From NCBI RefSeq assembly GCF_032854445.1, contig NC_088296.1, positions 23,445,604-23,509,603 on the forward strand: a stretch of 64,000 bases of DNA, given 5' to 3'. A program made the translations under genes and the position numbers. This document shows, one piece after another, positions 1 through 11,415 of this stretch (position 1 is the stretch's first letter; every line of letters begins with the position of its first letter). Source of the DNA: Liolophura sinensis (taxonomy: Eukaryota; Mollusca; Polyplacophora; Chitonida; Chitonidae). The notes under the pieces are model-generated. The model worked only from the letters and a program-made list of their open reading frames with translations, was not told the origin of the DNA and did not search any database.

Positions 1-30
1 AAACGTAATGACCCAGGAACCTCTACTTCA
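1..30 (+). repeat. SINE-A fragment, truncated by window edge
   Basis: The first bases match the head of the tRNA-derived SINE-A seen complete at 26470-26738 (the gcgtaatgacccaggag segment). Only this short stretch lies in the window. Confidence 0.5.
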
Positions 31-133
31 TTTCTAATATTTTTAACCTATAATGGTTTCCCACGCTAATCAACTACATGTGACAAAGATGTAAATTTGC
101 CTTCATATATGTGCAATGTTCTCGATTTTTAAG

Positions 134-853
134 GGACCACCAACGACGTAGGCTACGTGGCTGTTTCAAGAGTATGCGTGGAAGTACTACCGAAGAAACA
201 CACCGGGAAACTCGTCAGACTCTATCTGATTCTTGCCTGCTTTGGGAAAACATACTTCGCTGATGTGATGGAAATATTTTTTACGAATGACTTGACAGGG
301 CTTTTCATGTCTATTGCTGCTGGCTCTGTTATGGTTTATGGCACTTGTTTTGCATTCCTGTGTGAGCTATCAACAAACAGTGGGTATATTGCACCAGAAG
401 GTGAAACGAATAGTGATAAAGAAGAGGACAAGACTGGTATTTCAGGATTAGATATGCTCAAATCGCCATTTTTCCACGCCACTTTCTGGCCATCGGCGGT
501 TTACTACGGCTGCTGTTACGCCTGCGTGAACAACATGTGTAAATACTTCGTTCTTCTAAATCGCTGTTTTCATTGGGATCGGAATGGCTCCTGGTCTCTC
601 AATCCCAGTTTCAATGTTACTCCTACGCTCTGGTCGTCTACCCTACAGCACTATCACGGGATGTTTCTACGCCATCACTGGCATCGGTCAAATCTTCTTC
701 CAGGTTATGATCGGCATCTTTTATGACCACGAGATAGACAAGCTGGGGTTACGCGACAGGAGATGTTTTGGACGAAACTGTTTCTTTTAGGCGTTTGTGA
801 TTTTACTGGGTACTTCTGTAGTTATTTCTTTTACCAAATTATCAAGAGTTTAG
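134..853 (+). pseudogene. Major-facilitator-type transporter fragment, broken
   Basis: A likely 3' splice site (tttttaag) ends at 133. From there one frame encodes a conserved-looking membrane protein: a hydrophobic stretch around MSIAAGSVMVYGTCFAFL, a charged loop (GETNSDKEEDKTG), then a helix with YYGCCYACVNN. Near 555-562 the reading jumps by one base. The next frame carries two more helices (FIGIGMAPGLSIPVS and AITGIGQIFFQVMIGIF) and a CFGRNCFF motif. TAG at 788-790 then interrupts the same frame just before a last helix (AFVILLGTSVVISF) that ends at TAG 851-853. The helix spacing and short cytoplasmic loop fit the second half of an MFS carrier. A nodulin-like MFS family is my best guess from the C-x-G-x-x-CF motif before the last helix, but this is inference. 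One frameshift plus one nonsense codon argue for a decayed copy. Part of the break could instead be an unrecognised intron, since TTTCTTTTAG at 781-790 also looks like a splice acceptor. Confidence 0.45.
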
Positions 854-1450
854 CGTCCAGTTATGTACGTCCTAAGGGAGGGTCAGAGACAGTTTAACTC
901 CAGCGCATTGCCACGAAACTGCGATAATTCTTGTATAAAGTGATACCATTATGGAGAAACAGAATTTTTGAATGGAAAGTGATATTTTTCTCTCGTAATT
1001 GCTAAAGAAATGCATTTCTGTTCTTGAAAATGGTTTTGAAGGTTGAATAAAAGAGAATTCTATTTTCAAAGAGTTACTGTTGATATTAACAGATACTTTT
1101 AAGAACTGGTTTTTCCTAGACTTATGAAGTCGGGGCGCGCAACAGTATCTGGGACCCACGATAAACACGCAAAAAATGTAAGCATTTACCACCTAAGTAA
1201 CACTGATCATCTTTCATACTGCTCATTGAGGGGAGGTCAGACTATTTTGCAACAACAAGGGTTAAGAAAAAAAAATCTCTTTTTTGAGCCTTTGAAAAAT
1301 TCCTTCCTGTACGTTCAAAAAAACTGTTCCTGAATGCGACAATGGAAGGTAAAATATTCTTTTTTTCACAAACGCGAAAAAAAGACTAAACATCATGGGT
1401 TCTAATCACCTCCCGTAATAATGTTCTCGTGCACTGAGGTCAGTGGGTCA
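854..1450. other. Non-coding, no recognisable feature
   Basis: AT-rich sequence after the transporter fragment. The short open frames on both strands show no family motif. Nothing is supported here. Confidence 0.5.
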
Positions 1451-1459
1451 CAGCGAGTC

Positions 1460-1627
1460 CCAAGTCTATAGGCTAAGTCTATAGGCTAAGTCTATAGGCT
1501 ATAGGCTAAGTATATAGGCAAAGTCTATAGGCTAAGTCTATAGGCTATAGGTTAAGCCTATAGGCTAAGTCTATAGGCTATAGGTTAAGTCTATAGGCTA
1601 AGTCTATAGGCTGAGTCTATAGGCTAA
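1460..1627. repeat. 13-bp tandem repeat (taagtctataggc)
   Basis: The unit ctaagtctatagg is repeated about a dozen times. Some copies have an extra 7-bp ctatagg insertion, so 13- and 20-bp spacings alternate. Confidence 0.9.
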
Positions 1628-3737
1628 ACAGGGACGGATTCAAGCAAAGGTGCCATTTCTGAATCATACGTGCAAATAAACAAAAATATGGTGGCAGTGA
1701 AGCCTATTTGTTTATTGATTTGGCTGATGTGTATAATGTATCCAGTTCGCTGGAATTCAGGGCAAAAGCCCCTAGGACACAAGCCCCGTGAACAGAAGCC
1801 CCGGTGACGAAAGCCCCGTCATCTTAATTAGTACAGAAAACATATCCGACAGTCCAACAAACATGATGTTAAATATTTGTTGACCGGAATTCATATAGCG
1901 TGACCTTGTTTTCCATCTAAAGCTTTGTCATCAAAGCGTATCCCAGCCTGTAACTCGGGCTCTACAACTTTCCTTTTATAAGTGTTGTATCGCCAAAATG
2001 ACTGTCTGTGATGTTTCTAATATTATTATCGAATGATTTTGGTCGTGCAAATATAAGTTTATCTTACCACCATACTCAATTTGTTTTCCTGAAATATTGC
2101 AGCATGGCATACAGGTTATAGCTTACTACGATGCACAATATCACCTCGCGTCTGCCCTAAGGTATGCATTTTGAGTCGCTTTACAGGCATCTTATGTAAT
2201 GTTATGTCTTTACTACAACAGTTGTATTTAAAATTTTGATTATTTACGAATTTAAACCAAATCATATTATAGTTCACAAGGAAAAAAATTATTTTTGAAT
2301 ACTCTCAAAGAAAGTAAAATATAATAATTTATTTTTTACATAGATGTATATGATATATAAAACGAACCTTTAAATCTTAACGTTAAATCGGAAGCATTCA
2401 ATATTAATTTCGTATTTTAAATTTATCGAGAAAAATGAATGTTGACTGCATGTTTTTGAACATCCACACTCTGGAAGATCAAAACGGGCACCTTTTGTTT
2501 TCTGGGGTTAAAACCATCACCATTATTTAACAGAACAATCTACTGCAATAACAGAATACATTCTGGTATCACTCAGACAACACTAAAATTAACAGATTAA
2601 TTTTTTGAGTGTAACCACCTCTTAACAACTTGGCTACAATTTGCCACGGGTACCAGATGATAACCATTTCCCGTCAGTCATTCAAGAAGTATAGTTCACG
2701 TGTCTTAATAATCGCTGCTTCTGGATCGCCTATTTTAAGACTTCCTTATCGTTGATTAACGTCATACTTAAAGGATACGAAAATATAAAAATGATGCCAA
2801 AGTCACGTGAAAGAGCGTGAAAAGCTATTTACAAATATGTTCTTTAATGTCTTTTCAGACATTTCGAATTTCTTTTCAGGAGAAAATGGTATTAAAAAAT
2901 ATTTTGTATCGTGGGTATTTGGGAACACCTTTTGGTACTTATCCTCGTTGCATAATAGTGTTCTCAATAAAGAATTTATGCACGTGAAATAAACTTATTT
3001 GAATAAAAATTTGTTGTTTATATCCAAACACATACATGTAATCTAAATTATGATAATATTCATAAACATATTAAAAATGTAAATATGATCGAAATCCAGG
3101 TTGAACGCATTTGTTCGCTGAAAAGACCAAGTTCTAGTGCAAATATATTTATAAAACCTGTGTTACATCCTCATTTATAACTTTATTACACAAAGACTAT
3201 ACTAGTATATGCTAAAAGATGATCCGAAAATCGAAAAAAGTATTGAAGACCACATTTACATATGCAACTAACTTTTCGCATTCCTTCATCTGAACTTCAT
3301 GTAATTTTCATGTTTTCTCCACTTTTAAGAATATTTTAATTATAAGCTGGTCAGTTTTAGGGTTGAGAAGATTTACTGGAGTACCCGGGTAAATAGGAAA
3401 ACATTTGACAGATGTTTTACGACTCTGGCATAAAAAAACATGTCTTATTTGACATTATTTGCAAACATTGTAATACGATACAGTTCAACACGTACACCGC
3501 CAAAAACACGTATTTGGAAGGAGGAAGCAGGAAGTCTAAGTGTCTAAAGGTACACTCTTTACGAAATCTGATACTTCGAAACGGTCTTATCGTATTGTCT
3601 ATTTAAGGTGAAAAAACACTAGCGTGAAGTTTATGTTAATTTAACACGGTGAAAAAAAGTAGTAAGATTTATTTCATAGAGTTTTTTGATCCTAACATGA
3701 TGCATTTGAAACAGTGGATTCAACACTGGTCTTATAG
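1628..3737. other. AT-rich intergenic DNA
   Basis: Apart from a small phased repeat at 1762-1823, I see no gene, RNA or mobile element. Open frames of about 60 codons (for example 2807-2992 and 3412-3606) are at chance level for this length and lack motifs. Confidence 0.5.
1762..1823. repeat. Short degenerate repeat with aagcccc core
   Basis: Four aagcccc cores are spaced about 15-17 bp apart in units like acaagccccgtgaac, agaagccccggtgac and gaaagccccgtcatc. Confidence 0.75.
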
Positions 3738-3772
3738 CACTTCAACACACTTCAACACACTTCAACACACAG
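3738..3772. repeat. Short tandem repeat (acttcaacac)
   Basis: The motif acttcaacac is repeated head to tail three times. Confidence 0.8.
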
Positions 3773-3869
3773 ACTCCTAGATTTCATCTGTCATAACACA
3801 TACACATATGGACTATGAATGCATTCGCCATTTGGACCTCGACAGGAACAATTTCAAGAAAAATATATG

Positions 3870-3909
3870 GATGTGACGTCACCGATGCCGATGTGACGTC
3901 ACCGATGCC
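3870..3909. promoter_or_regulatory. Tandem 20-bp duplication with two CRE palindromes
   Basis: Two exact copies of a 20-bp unit each hold the palindromic octamer TGACGTCA (3874-3881 and 3894-3901), the consensus binding site of CREB/ATF bZIP factors. The two sites are exactly 20 bp apart, about two helical turns. No gene start is recognised within several kb, so a regulatory role is inference. Confidence 0.4.
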
Positions 3910-4009
3910 TCTAGCCACCAACCACCGTGGAATCTGATGTTTTAGGCCTTTTTACTTGATTGATAAAGTTTTAAAAATGAGCGGAACTTTCCTGAACATT
4001 GTTCATGTG

Positions 4010-4390
4010 ATATATACCTCATTTTAATGTTTTCTTTGCCTTTGTGAATATCAACACAGCATTTAAGCAATTCTAGATCAATGGTGACAACAATACGGCA
4101 CCGATAACCACCCATATTTTTATGTTTTTAATTCCGCTTAAGCCGATGTGGTGGGGTGTATAAGTTGCTACCAATCAAAACATATACATGAACAGTTAGA
4201 ACGCAACTCTATCAGTGAAAAATCCTTGAGTGGCGTAAAACACCAATCACGTAAGTAAATGGAATGGACCACTTACAGAGGTGAAATCACGAAAGTCCGG
4301 TTTTCACCGATCAGGTCTTACCATTTGTCAACTGTGACACTATCCACGCTGCTCTGGGTTTGCTCTCCTTGCTCTAGTCCTTTGTATCAT
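4010..4390 (+). repeat. Element B copy with a nested SINE-A tail
   Basis: Diverged copy of a dispersed element also seen at 9516-9810 and 50728-51008. Shared landmarks run in order: an aacacagcat block, a gcttaagcc block, a catgaacagtt block, then the ttcaccg...ccatttg...ctgctctgg end. A SINE-A 3' tail (gagtggcgtaaaacacc, about 4226-4262) lies inside it. Confidence 0.6.
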
Positions 4391-5686
4391 ATACAACATA
4401 CACCTGTTAACAGTATATGCTGCGTGGGTGAGTGGGTGAAATTATAAATTTGGCGAGCCCTGAAAATAAATGATGCACGCTAAATATGTTGCGTGCGGAG
4501 CCACTCCCGTGTATGTATTGAAAAGAGTTAGAAGGGGGAGCGGGGAAGCAGTCAGCCATCGTTCCAATAACTGCAAATGCTTAAGTTGCCATCAGGCTTA
4601 TGTAACAACCTGTGTAACAACTACAGTGTAGTATGATATTACCGTTGTGCACAGTTTCAGGCACAGTATATAGCTGAAAAAAATTGAACTTTAGAACACG
4701 TATTACAACACGATTGCTGTTACACTGGGCGCATGCAACATGCTGCAGATAAAGTAGGTGATCAATTATCACTGGCAGTCGCCCTAACGGAAATTTCGGA
4801 TTACTGTGACTGGTACCTATACGTTCAAGCTAGAAATTCGAAGATCAGTTTGTTGTGAATTCGGGTGCATATCGGATGCACATGCAGTAACTGTGTTATT
4901 GTCGTCTGATTACACTCCTAATTGCACACCTGTAGAATACCTGTGGAGACCAGTTTAGCAAATTGTTTCTACAAGAGCGCGTACAAGCTTTACCTGTCCC
5001 CTACTGTGATGAGAGCAATGACGAATCTATTATGAGTAGCTGACGAGCAGTGAATGATGGAGTAGAGGAATAGCCGGATAGGCGAGTTACGGGTCATTGC
5101 TTGATCAAAGTGCCTGTTGCCTGCGTCATTCTAACACACCATGTCATACCCGGCAGCTCTGCCCGAGAGGTAAATTGGCTCAGCTTACGCCAGTGTTAAA
5201 AAATCATTACACATCATACCTGAGGGGTGGGAGCAAGGAGGACATAGACAGGTTAACAGGAATTTCATGCCATAGGGTTTTGACAGGTGTTATACAGGTA
5301 AGTCTGTTTTCATGTCTAGTGATACTTGTGTACATGTTGACGGTATCTTGTGTTGGACAAAGCATCGATTACAGCCTATTGCAGACTGTGTAACCTATTG
5401 ATACAGGCTGTGCTTGGGTATTTTGTTTACGTTTGTGTTACGCATACGTTCGTGTCAACCCTATTGTCATTCAAACTCGCGGCTTACATGTAAGCTGGCT
5501 CGCCAACTGTTTATACAATAGACGAGGGCTAGAGCTGGGCTTAACTTAAGTGACGTTAAATGATTCAGATTCAGAGGTAGCGTTCAGTGGCACATGTATG
5601 TAACACAGGATTACAAAAGTGTCCTCTAAAATAGTGACATCAATACGACTCATTCAAAACACTTCGGTACATTTCACCGAATGCAT
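4391..5686. other. Non-coding, no recognisable feature
   Basis: Unique-looking intergenic sequence. Open frames (for example 5097-5393) show no domain, signal peptide or codon pattern that I can support. Confidence 0.5.
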
Positions 5687-6285
5687 GTATGGTAGACCCG
5701 ACGTGACAAACCGCGTATACCACACCGCTCAACCCGATAGACAATGTACCTCACATCCCGCGTTATGGTAGACCCGATGTGACAAATTGCCTCTCAGCAA
5801 CCTCTCAACAAACCACGATAGGCGATGTACCTCACATTCCGGTATGGTAGACAGGATGCGACACATTGCCTCGAAAAACCTCTCAACAAACCGCCATAGA
5901 CGATGTACCTCACATCCTGGTATGGTAGACCCGATGTGACACACGACAGTATACCACACCTCACAACATATCACGATAGGTGATGTACCCCACATTCCGG
6001 TATGGTAGACCCGGTGTGATATACTGCAGTATACCACACATCACAACAAACTACGACAGATGATGTACCTCACATAGCGGTATGGTACACATGATGTGAC
6101 ACACGGCAGTATACCACGCCTCGCAACATATCACGATAGGTGATGTACCACACATTCCGGTATGGTAGACCCGGTGTGATATACTGCAGTATACCACACC
6201 TCACAACAAACTACGACAGATGATGTACCTCACATAGCGGTACGGTACACACGATGTGACACACTGGAATATACCACACCTCTCC
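5687..6285. repeat. 79-bp satellite array, about 8 copies
   Basis: The landmark tatggtagaccc recurs near 5687, 5763, 5842, 5921, 6000, 6079, 6158 and 6238, a period of about 79 bp. The last four monomers form two alternating types, giving a 158-bp higher-order unit (about 5982-6140 and 6141-6285). Confidence 0.93.
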
Positions 6286-6955
6286 TTTCCTTTATTTTGG
6301 CTGAAATATGTTTTACAATAACTTACCCAGAATTTACGTTGTCAAGCACTATTTTGACCTTGTTACGCAAAAGAAATAACAATTTAAAAGTGATATGGAA
6401 TTTTGAAGTAAGTCTAAGATCGCTGCGTGATCCGGGACTCCGATGTCATAACTGTGTGGTATTTTAGCCAGGCTACGTAACAAGTTTGTTTTCCTAACAT
6501 AAGTGATTACACCAGTCGGATATTACACAAAATACATCACGTCCTTGGCCTAATGGATAGACCTGGGATCACACGCGGCTCTTACCAAACACTTTCAAAG
6601 TCTGTGCTACTTGTTGCTGCTTCGCTTGCTGCTCTTGGCTAAGAAGGTAGAGCAAGGAAAACGAGGCTCGTATTTATCAAGCAATTTAAGAGTTAAGTCG
6701 TAACTTGTAAGTGCTTTAAAACCCCAACATAAAATAGGTAAGAACTCAGATTGAGGGGTTGGTAGGCCTACATTGTTTTGTCACAAGGAATCAGTGTATA
6801 AAGTTTAAACATTCTAGAGCAAAACATTTTATATTTTCTGAAACTTGGACATAGAACTTGTAAACACCTTCGCGCACTTATACCGCTAGACATTCAACTG
6901 CTAATGTTTAAATCATAAGTCTTTGGAGACCGTAAGCCGTTTATTACAGAGGTCA
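6286..6955. other. Non-coding, no recognisable gene
   Basis: AT-rich spacer. A short tRNA-like stretch near 6541-6575 (ccttggcctaatggataga) resembles the 5' head of SINE-D but is too short to call. Confidence 0.45.
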
Positions 6956-7125
6956 TCTCGTACATGGGAAGATCTGGCAGCAACCTGCGAATTGTCGTGC
7001 GTTTCCCGCGGACTCTGTCCAGTTCTCTCCTCCCCCACCATAATAATGCTGGCTGCCGTCGTATAAATAAAATATTCTTGAGTACGGTGTAAAACACCAA
7101 TCAAATAAATAAATAAGTAACTAAA
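6956..7125 (+). mobile_element. SINE-A, 5'-truncated
   Basis: Matches the 3' two-thirds of SINE-A: the agcaacctgcg block, tcccgcggactctg, ataatgctggctgccgtcg, attcttgagtacggtg and aacaccaatcaaataaat, with an A/T-rich tail. Confidence 0.85.
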
Positions 7126-7475
7126 TGCAGAGGTCATCTTTATAATCAAATCCAACTATGTTGAAATTTGCTTCGCTAGTTGGACAGTCAGGAGGGTGCG
7201 AAACTTTTGCCTCTATTCTTTCTAAGATCCGCCATATACGAACTAACCGTTATGCATTAGCTAAGCATAACGTTTGTGCAAAACGTAATTTGCCAATCAA
7301 ACAGTTAAATAAATATACTGATTGTGGCCAGCAACTCTATAATGTAAGTGAATAAATAATTCATACATCGCTAATTACATCGTATCCTAAGCAACTTATC
7401 ATTTAATCTGTTTAATAAATCCCGAAGGATCTAGCATCTTTCGCCATAAACACGGAAGCTGTTACTGTGGAACCT
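7126..7475. other. Non-coding, no recognisable feature
   Basis: Spacer between a SINE and a short array. Nothing supported. Confidence 0.45.
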
Positions 7476-7592
7476 GATGACAGCACATGATGACAGCGCC
7501 TGATGACAGCACATGATGACAACACCTGATTACAGCGCCTGATGACAGCGCCTGATTACAGCGCCTGATGGCAGCGCCTGATGACAGCGCCA
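7476..7592. repeat. 13-bp tandem repeat (gatgacagcgcct), 9 copies
   Basis: Nine head-to-tail units of gatgacagcgcct with variants gatgacagcacat and gattacagcgcct. The variants partly alternate. Confidence 0.92.
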
Positions 7593-9164
7593 TTGCTATT
7601 GCAAGCGTACAGGGCTCAATTGTTCACAAGAGTGTTAAGCCAGATATAAACTTTAGTGCAGATTAAAGTGCAATTCGCTTCCTAATAGAACAAGTCTGGT
7701 ATTAAGATTCAAACCTGACTTAACTTTTAATTTACTTTTGAACAACGGGCCCCTGTTGTATTTTTTAACTGTTTATGACGCGTCAATGGTTGCTGAGATC
7801 TGTCAGTCATCGCTGTTGTCAACATCGCCCAAGGGGACAGTAGTCGAAAACGTGAATTTAGAGTTCACTGACATAAATGATTGAATTTATGAATTCTTCT
7901 GTGTCATATTCGGCGGTTACTAGATCTATTTTCGCTATTATGATGTCAGTTAATTGGAGCCCTGATATACTGTTACAGAATAAAGCCATAATCATTTGAT
8001 CTTTCATTAATAGACATCACTAGCTGCCTAACGCAGTCATCTGCTTTTTATCAGCTAGCCAGGAGTTCGATATCCGTGTTTCTGTTTTTGTTATAGCTGG
8101 GGATTTTTGTTTTATCAGCATGACGCTGGATTTTTTTTATCATGGAGTGCATTTCTAAGATGAGTGAGACATTTACCACATAAAGTTATCAGAACGTCAT
8201 CACCTAGAATTGAAAATTGTACATAAACCTCGTGGCCACAAAACTGTCATTTTTCTTTCTGTTTTGTATATAATCCGATGTTTTCATCACTTCGCATGGA
8301 GCTCAGTTTCTTGGCTGTCCTGCTCGCACCACTTACCCTTCATCCAGGAGAATCGATGTTTTCATATTAAGATTCTGTAACAACCGGCAACCTGTAAGTG
8401 AAATGTTCACGGGCATGGCCTTTAGCAACTATGAGATAAATAAATAAACAAATTTTGAGAAAAAGAACAACTAATAATATAACTTGAGTTATTTCGAAAA
8501 AGGTAGAGAAACAGACCTGAAGGGCCATAGGCATTTTCTGCTGACGTGTTCAGTAACTCTATAAATCAGCTTTTAATAAGGAGTTCTAACCAAACGATCG
8601 TATGCGCCATGTTAGAGCAACCGGAAACACCATGTCGCGTTAGGTGTACTCCACGGTTAAAATGCAAAACGTGGCTCAGGTGACGTAAGCAGAACCCGCT
8701 GCTTCCTTGGGTTATAGAAATAACTCGCGGCTGGTTGGTTAAAACAGATAACGATGCGGCGCTATTTATTGTCTCAATATGCACGATGTTGCTTAGTTTA
8801 AGCCACGATATCTCCTAGCAGCTGTATCGCAAAAAGAGAAAGCTATACTTTTTAAACTTCCCCTGGGAAACTTTTTCCATGCATATATACATTTGATCTA
8901 GTGTTGACGGTTTCGTTATGCAAAAGTGTCATCAGGACGCCAGATATCGCGAGACAGACGAAGGCTTACATGACTTGTACATGCGCAGAAATCTTGTTCC
9001 CTTCCATCAGACTTTTTCATTTATGTGGTACACTGTACTAGCTCACAGTGTACCATGGGTAGAAGCTGTAAACAATGTATAGTGATGTACACGTAAAATT
9101 GTTAGGAGATTGTTAAACCATTAATGTTGATCTTTTTTTTTTTTTTTTGCTTGAAGCGATCGAG
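7593..9164. other. Non-coding, no recognisable gene
   Basis: AT-rich spacer. A SINE-like tail lies at about 8391-8455 (ctgtaagtgaaatgttc followed by aataaataaa). No other feature seen. Confidence 0.45.
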
Positions 9165-9482
9165 CGTTTCCCAGTTGTTAGACGCGTTGGCCTTTCAGTG
9201 TCTAGGACACCTGAGATTGGGGTTCAAACCCGGCTACGGACAGGGAACATGTAGATTTCTCTGTTCTCTCTGCTTGTAGGGCCCTATGACAGTAAGCGGC
9301 ATACGACCGCGCGGCCGCTTGCACAGTCCATCAAGATCAGTTGTCTTCCGTCATCATAGTGGGCACATTTGTAACTTACCAGGGTCTATGGTTCACGCCG
9401 GACACTCCGGTTTCCTCAACCTCAGGGTAAAACTGACCGTCGTAAGTGAAACATTCGTTAAGCAACAAGGAAAGAAATAAAT
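9165..9482 (+). mobile_element. SINE-E with tRNA-like head
   Basis: The 5' part resembles a tRNA: an A-box-like cccagttgttagacgcg and a near-perfect B box (gggttcaaacccggc, about 9219-9234). It continues with tgtagatttctctg, a tgcttgtagggccc block and a tail gtaagtgaaacattcgtt followed by A-rich sequence. Parts of the same body recur at 53505-53570 and 62185-62310. Confidence 0.6.
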
Positions 9483-9515
9483 CGATGACAGCATTAGTAT
9501 AACCCAGAGGCCATT

Positions 9516-9810
9516 TGCATTGTTTTAATGTTATTTTACGCTAAATGTGATGACAACACAGCATGTTGAGTAATTCTAGACCAATGAATGTCTTATAAAT
9601 TGCAATAAACCTTGCAGCATTTTAAGCTAATTTTGCTTAAGCCATGGTTCTAAAGGACGTGTAATTTGGTGATTTTTAAGCATTTACATGAAGTTAGAAT
9701 AAAGCCCTAGCTGAGGTAAAATTGACAAGAGGCCGTATTTTACCGGTAACCTGTGACCATTTGCCAACTATCACACCGTCGTGGCTATTGTTCTAGTTGA
9801 TAATACGAGT
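9516..9810 (+). repeat. Element B copy
   Basis: Aligns by eye with 50728-51008: aaatgtgatgacaacaca, gcttaagccatggt, gcatttacatgaa, ggccgtattttaccgg and ccatttgccaactatcaca occur in the same order and at similar spacing. Confidence 0.8.
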
Positions 9811-11194
9811 ATATTTGCATTACCATTATTTTAAAATAACCCCCCGAAGCTAACTTGTCTTTTCTCCGCACTACTAAAACATAAAGATGCACATTATACG
9901 TCCAATGGCATTAAAAGCAAGTAGCTTTCAGACCTAACCCTAGCACTATTTTTTAGTATGCGCATATTTTCTTTTCGATCAACGGGAGGAATGCTGGATT
10001 TGAGATGTGGAGATCCGAGTTCTGTGTGTTGCACAGAGTAAATCTATCAAATATCAGCTTAGATACGATCCTATAGCTGCCGAGTGTATTTTTAACACTT
10101 TAGTTCAGGCTGACCAGTACAAAATGAGAGTATGACGAAGCAGACTTATCTTTTCATAGAAGAGAGAATCTTATACAATTAACAATGAATGATCAGTGCA
10201 TATATATACACTCTATTGCGCACTTGTTACCCCACATGGGCATATATGCCACAGGTATGCATTTAACCCAGGGCAAGGTGTCAGAGTTCAAATTCAGGCC
10301 ACCAGCCAGAAAAACGAAACATTGCCCTAAATTTTTTCATCAGAGATATGTTTTCACTCACTAGTATGATAAACTAATGCAGTTAACAAATAATGTTGCT
10401 GGATACAGAAAAGTGCGTGTACATATCTAACCAGTCATCGACCAGCAAAAAGACATGTGAACTGAACCCCAGCAAATATAATAACAAATTACCTGGACCC
10501 TTACCCATTTTTTTTTTTAATTTGCGAGTGACCATTATCACCAAGAACGATTTGTCCGACAGCAAAATGTCGAGTTGAGAATAATTACACTGATGTTTCA
10601 TTTTGGAGAAAAATTGAGACAAAAATAACCCTGAAAATAAGGGTTTTTTTCAAGGGCAAAAACTCCTTTCCCCGTGGTAACATTTTTTTAAGTGTAGAAT
10701 TCATTTTGTCTATTTAAAGAATAACAACATTCATTAACAATGAATTCATAATTACATTAATTTCACTCACTCTTCCTTTTATTAATATGTTGTTATTGAC
10801 ATATTTACATTGATATATACTTGTCCGTCTTTCGAAGTATTTTAAATACGCATTTTTATTTTAACACAGTCTTTGTATTACGTGCCTTGTTAATTTTCGT
10901 GAAGAAAAAATAAACTAAGCTGATTGGTCCAAGCGCTGGAATTTCCCATTTTCGTAGTCTCGCCTTACCGACGTGTCGTCCAGCTAACAGTCTGGTAACG
11001 GAAGTGTCAAAAGTTCCTAATATAAACAACTATGAACCTTTTTTTTTCTAACTGGCATCAATAAGATCTATGTGACCCGAAACCAAATGTTTTGTTGTCT
11101 ATAATGACACAACATGTTCCATGAGACACACACACAAAAAAAACATGTGTGCGAAATTTCATACAAATCTCCGCGCTACTGTTTTCTTTTAAAA
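9811..11194. other. Non-coding, no recognisable feature
   Basis: AT-rich spacer. Overlapping short open frames at 10383-10622 carry no motif. Confidence 0.5.
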
Positions 11195-11345
11195 ATGCTG
11201 ACAGACAGACAGACAGGCAGACAGACATATAGACAGACAGGCAAATAGACAGACAGGCAGACAAGCAGACAGACAGGCAGACAGACAGAGAGACAAGCAG
11301 ATATGCAGACAGACAGGTAGACACAGACAGACAGACAGACAGGGA
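11195..11345. repeat. Interrupted (CAGA)n microsatellite
   Basis: Long run of gacagacaggcagacaga units. The flanking sequence at 11100-11190 (reverse strand: tgtatgaaatttcgcacac) resembles that beside the (TGTC)n run at 55280-55330, so both repeats are probably parts of one dispersed element. Confidence 0.9.
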
Positions 11346-11415
11346 GACAAATAAACGCCTACAAACTGTTCACCTCCCAGCTTTAAAAAAAGTTATATTT
11401 CACATCGTACTATCA

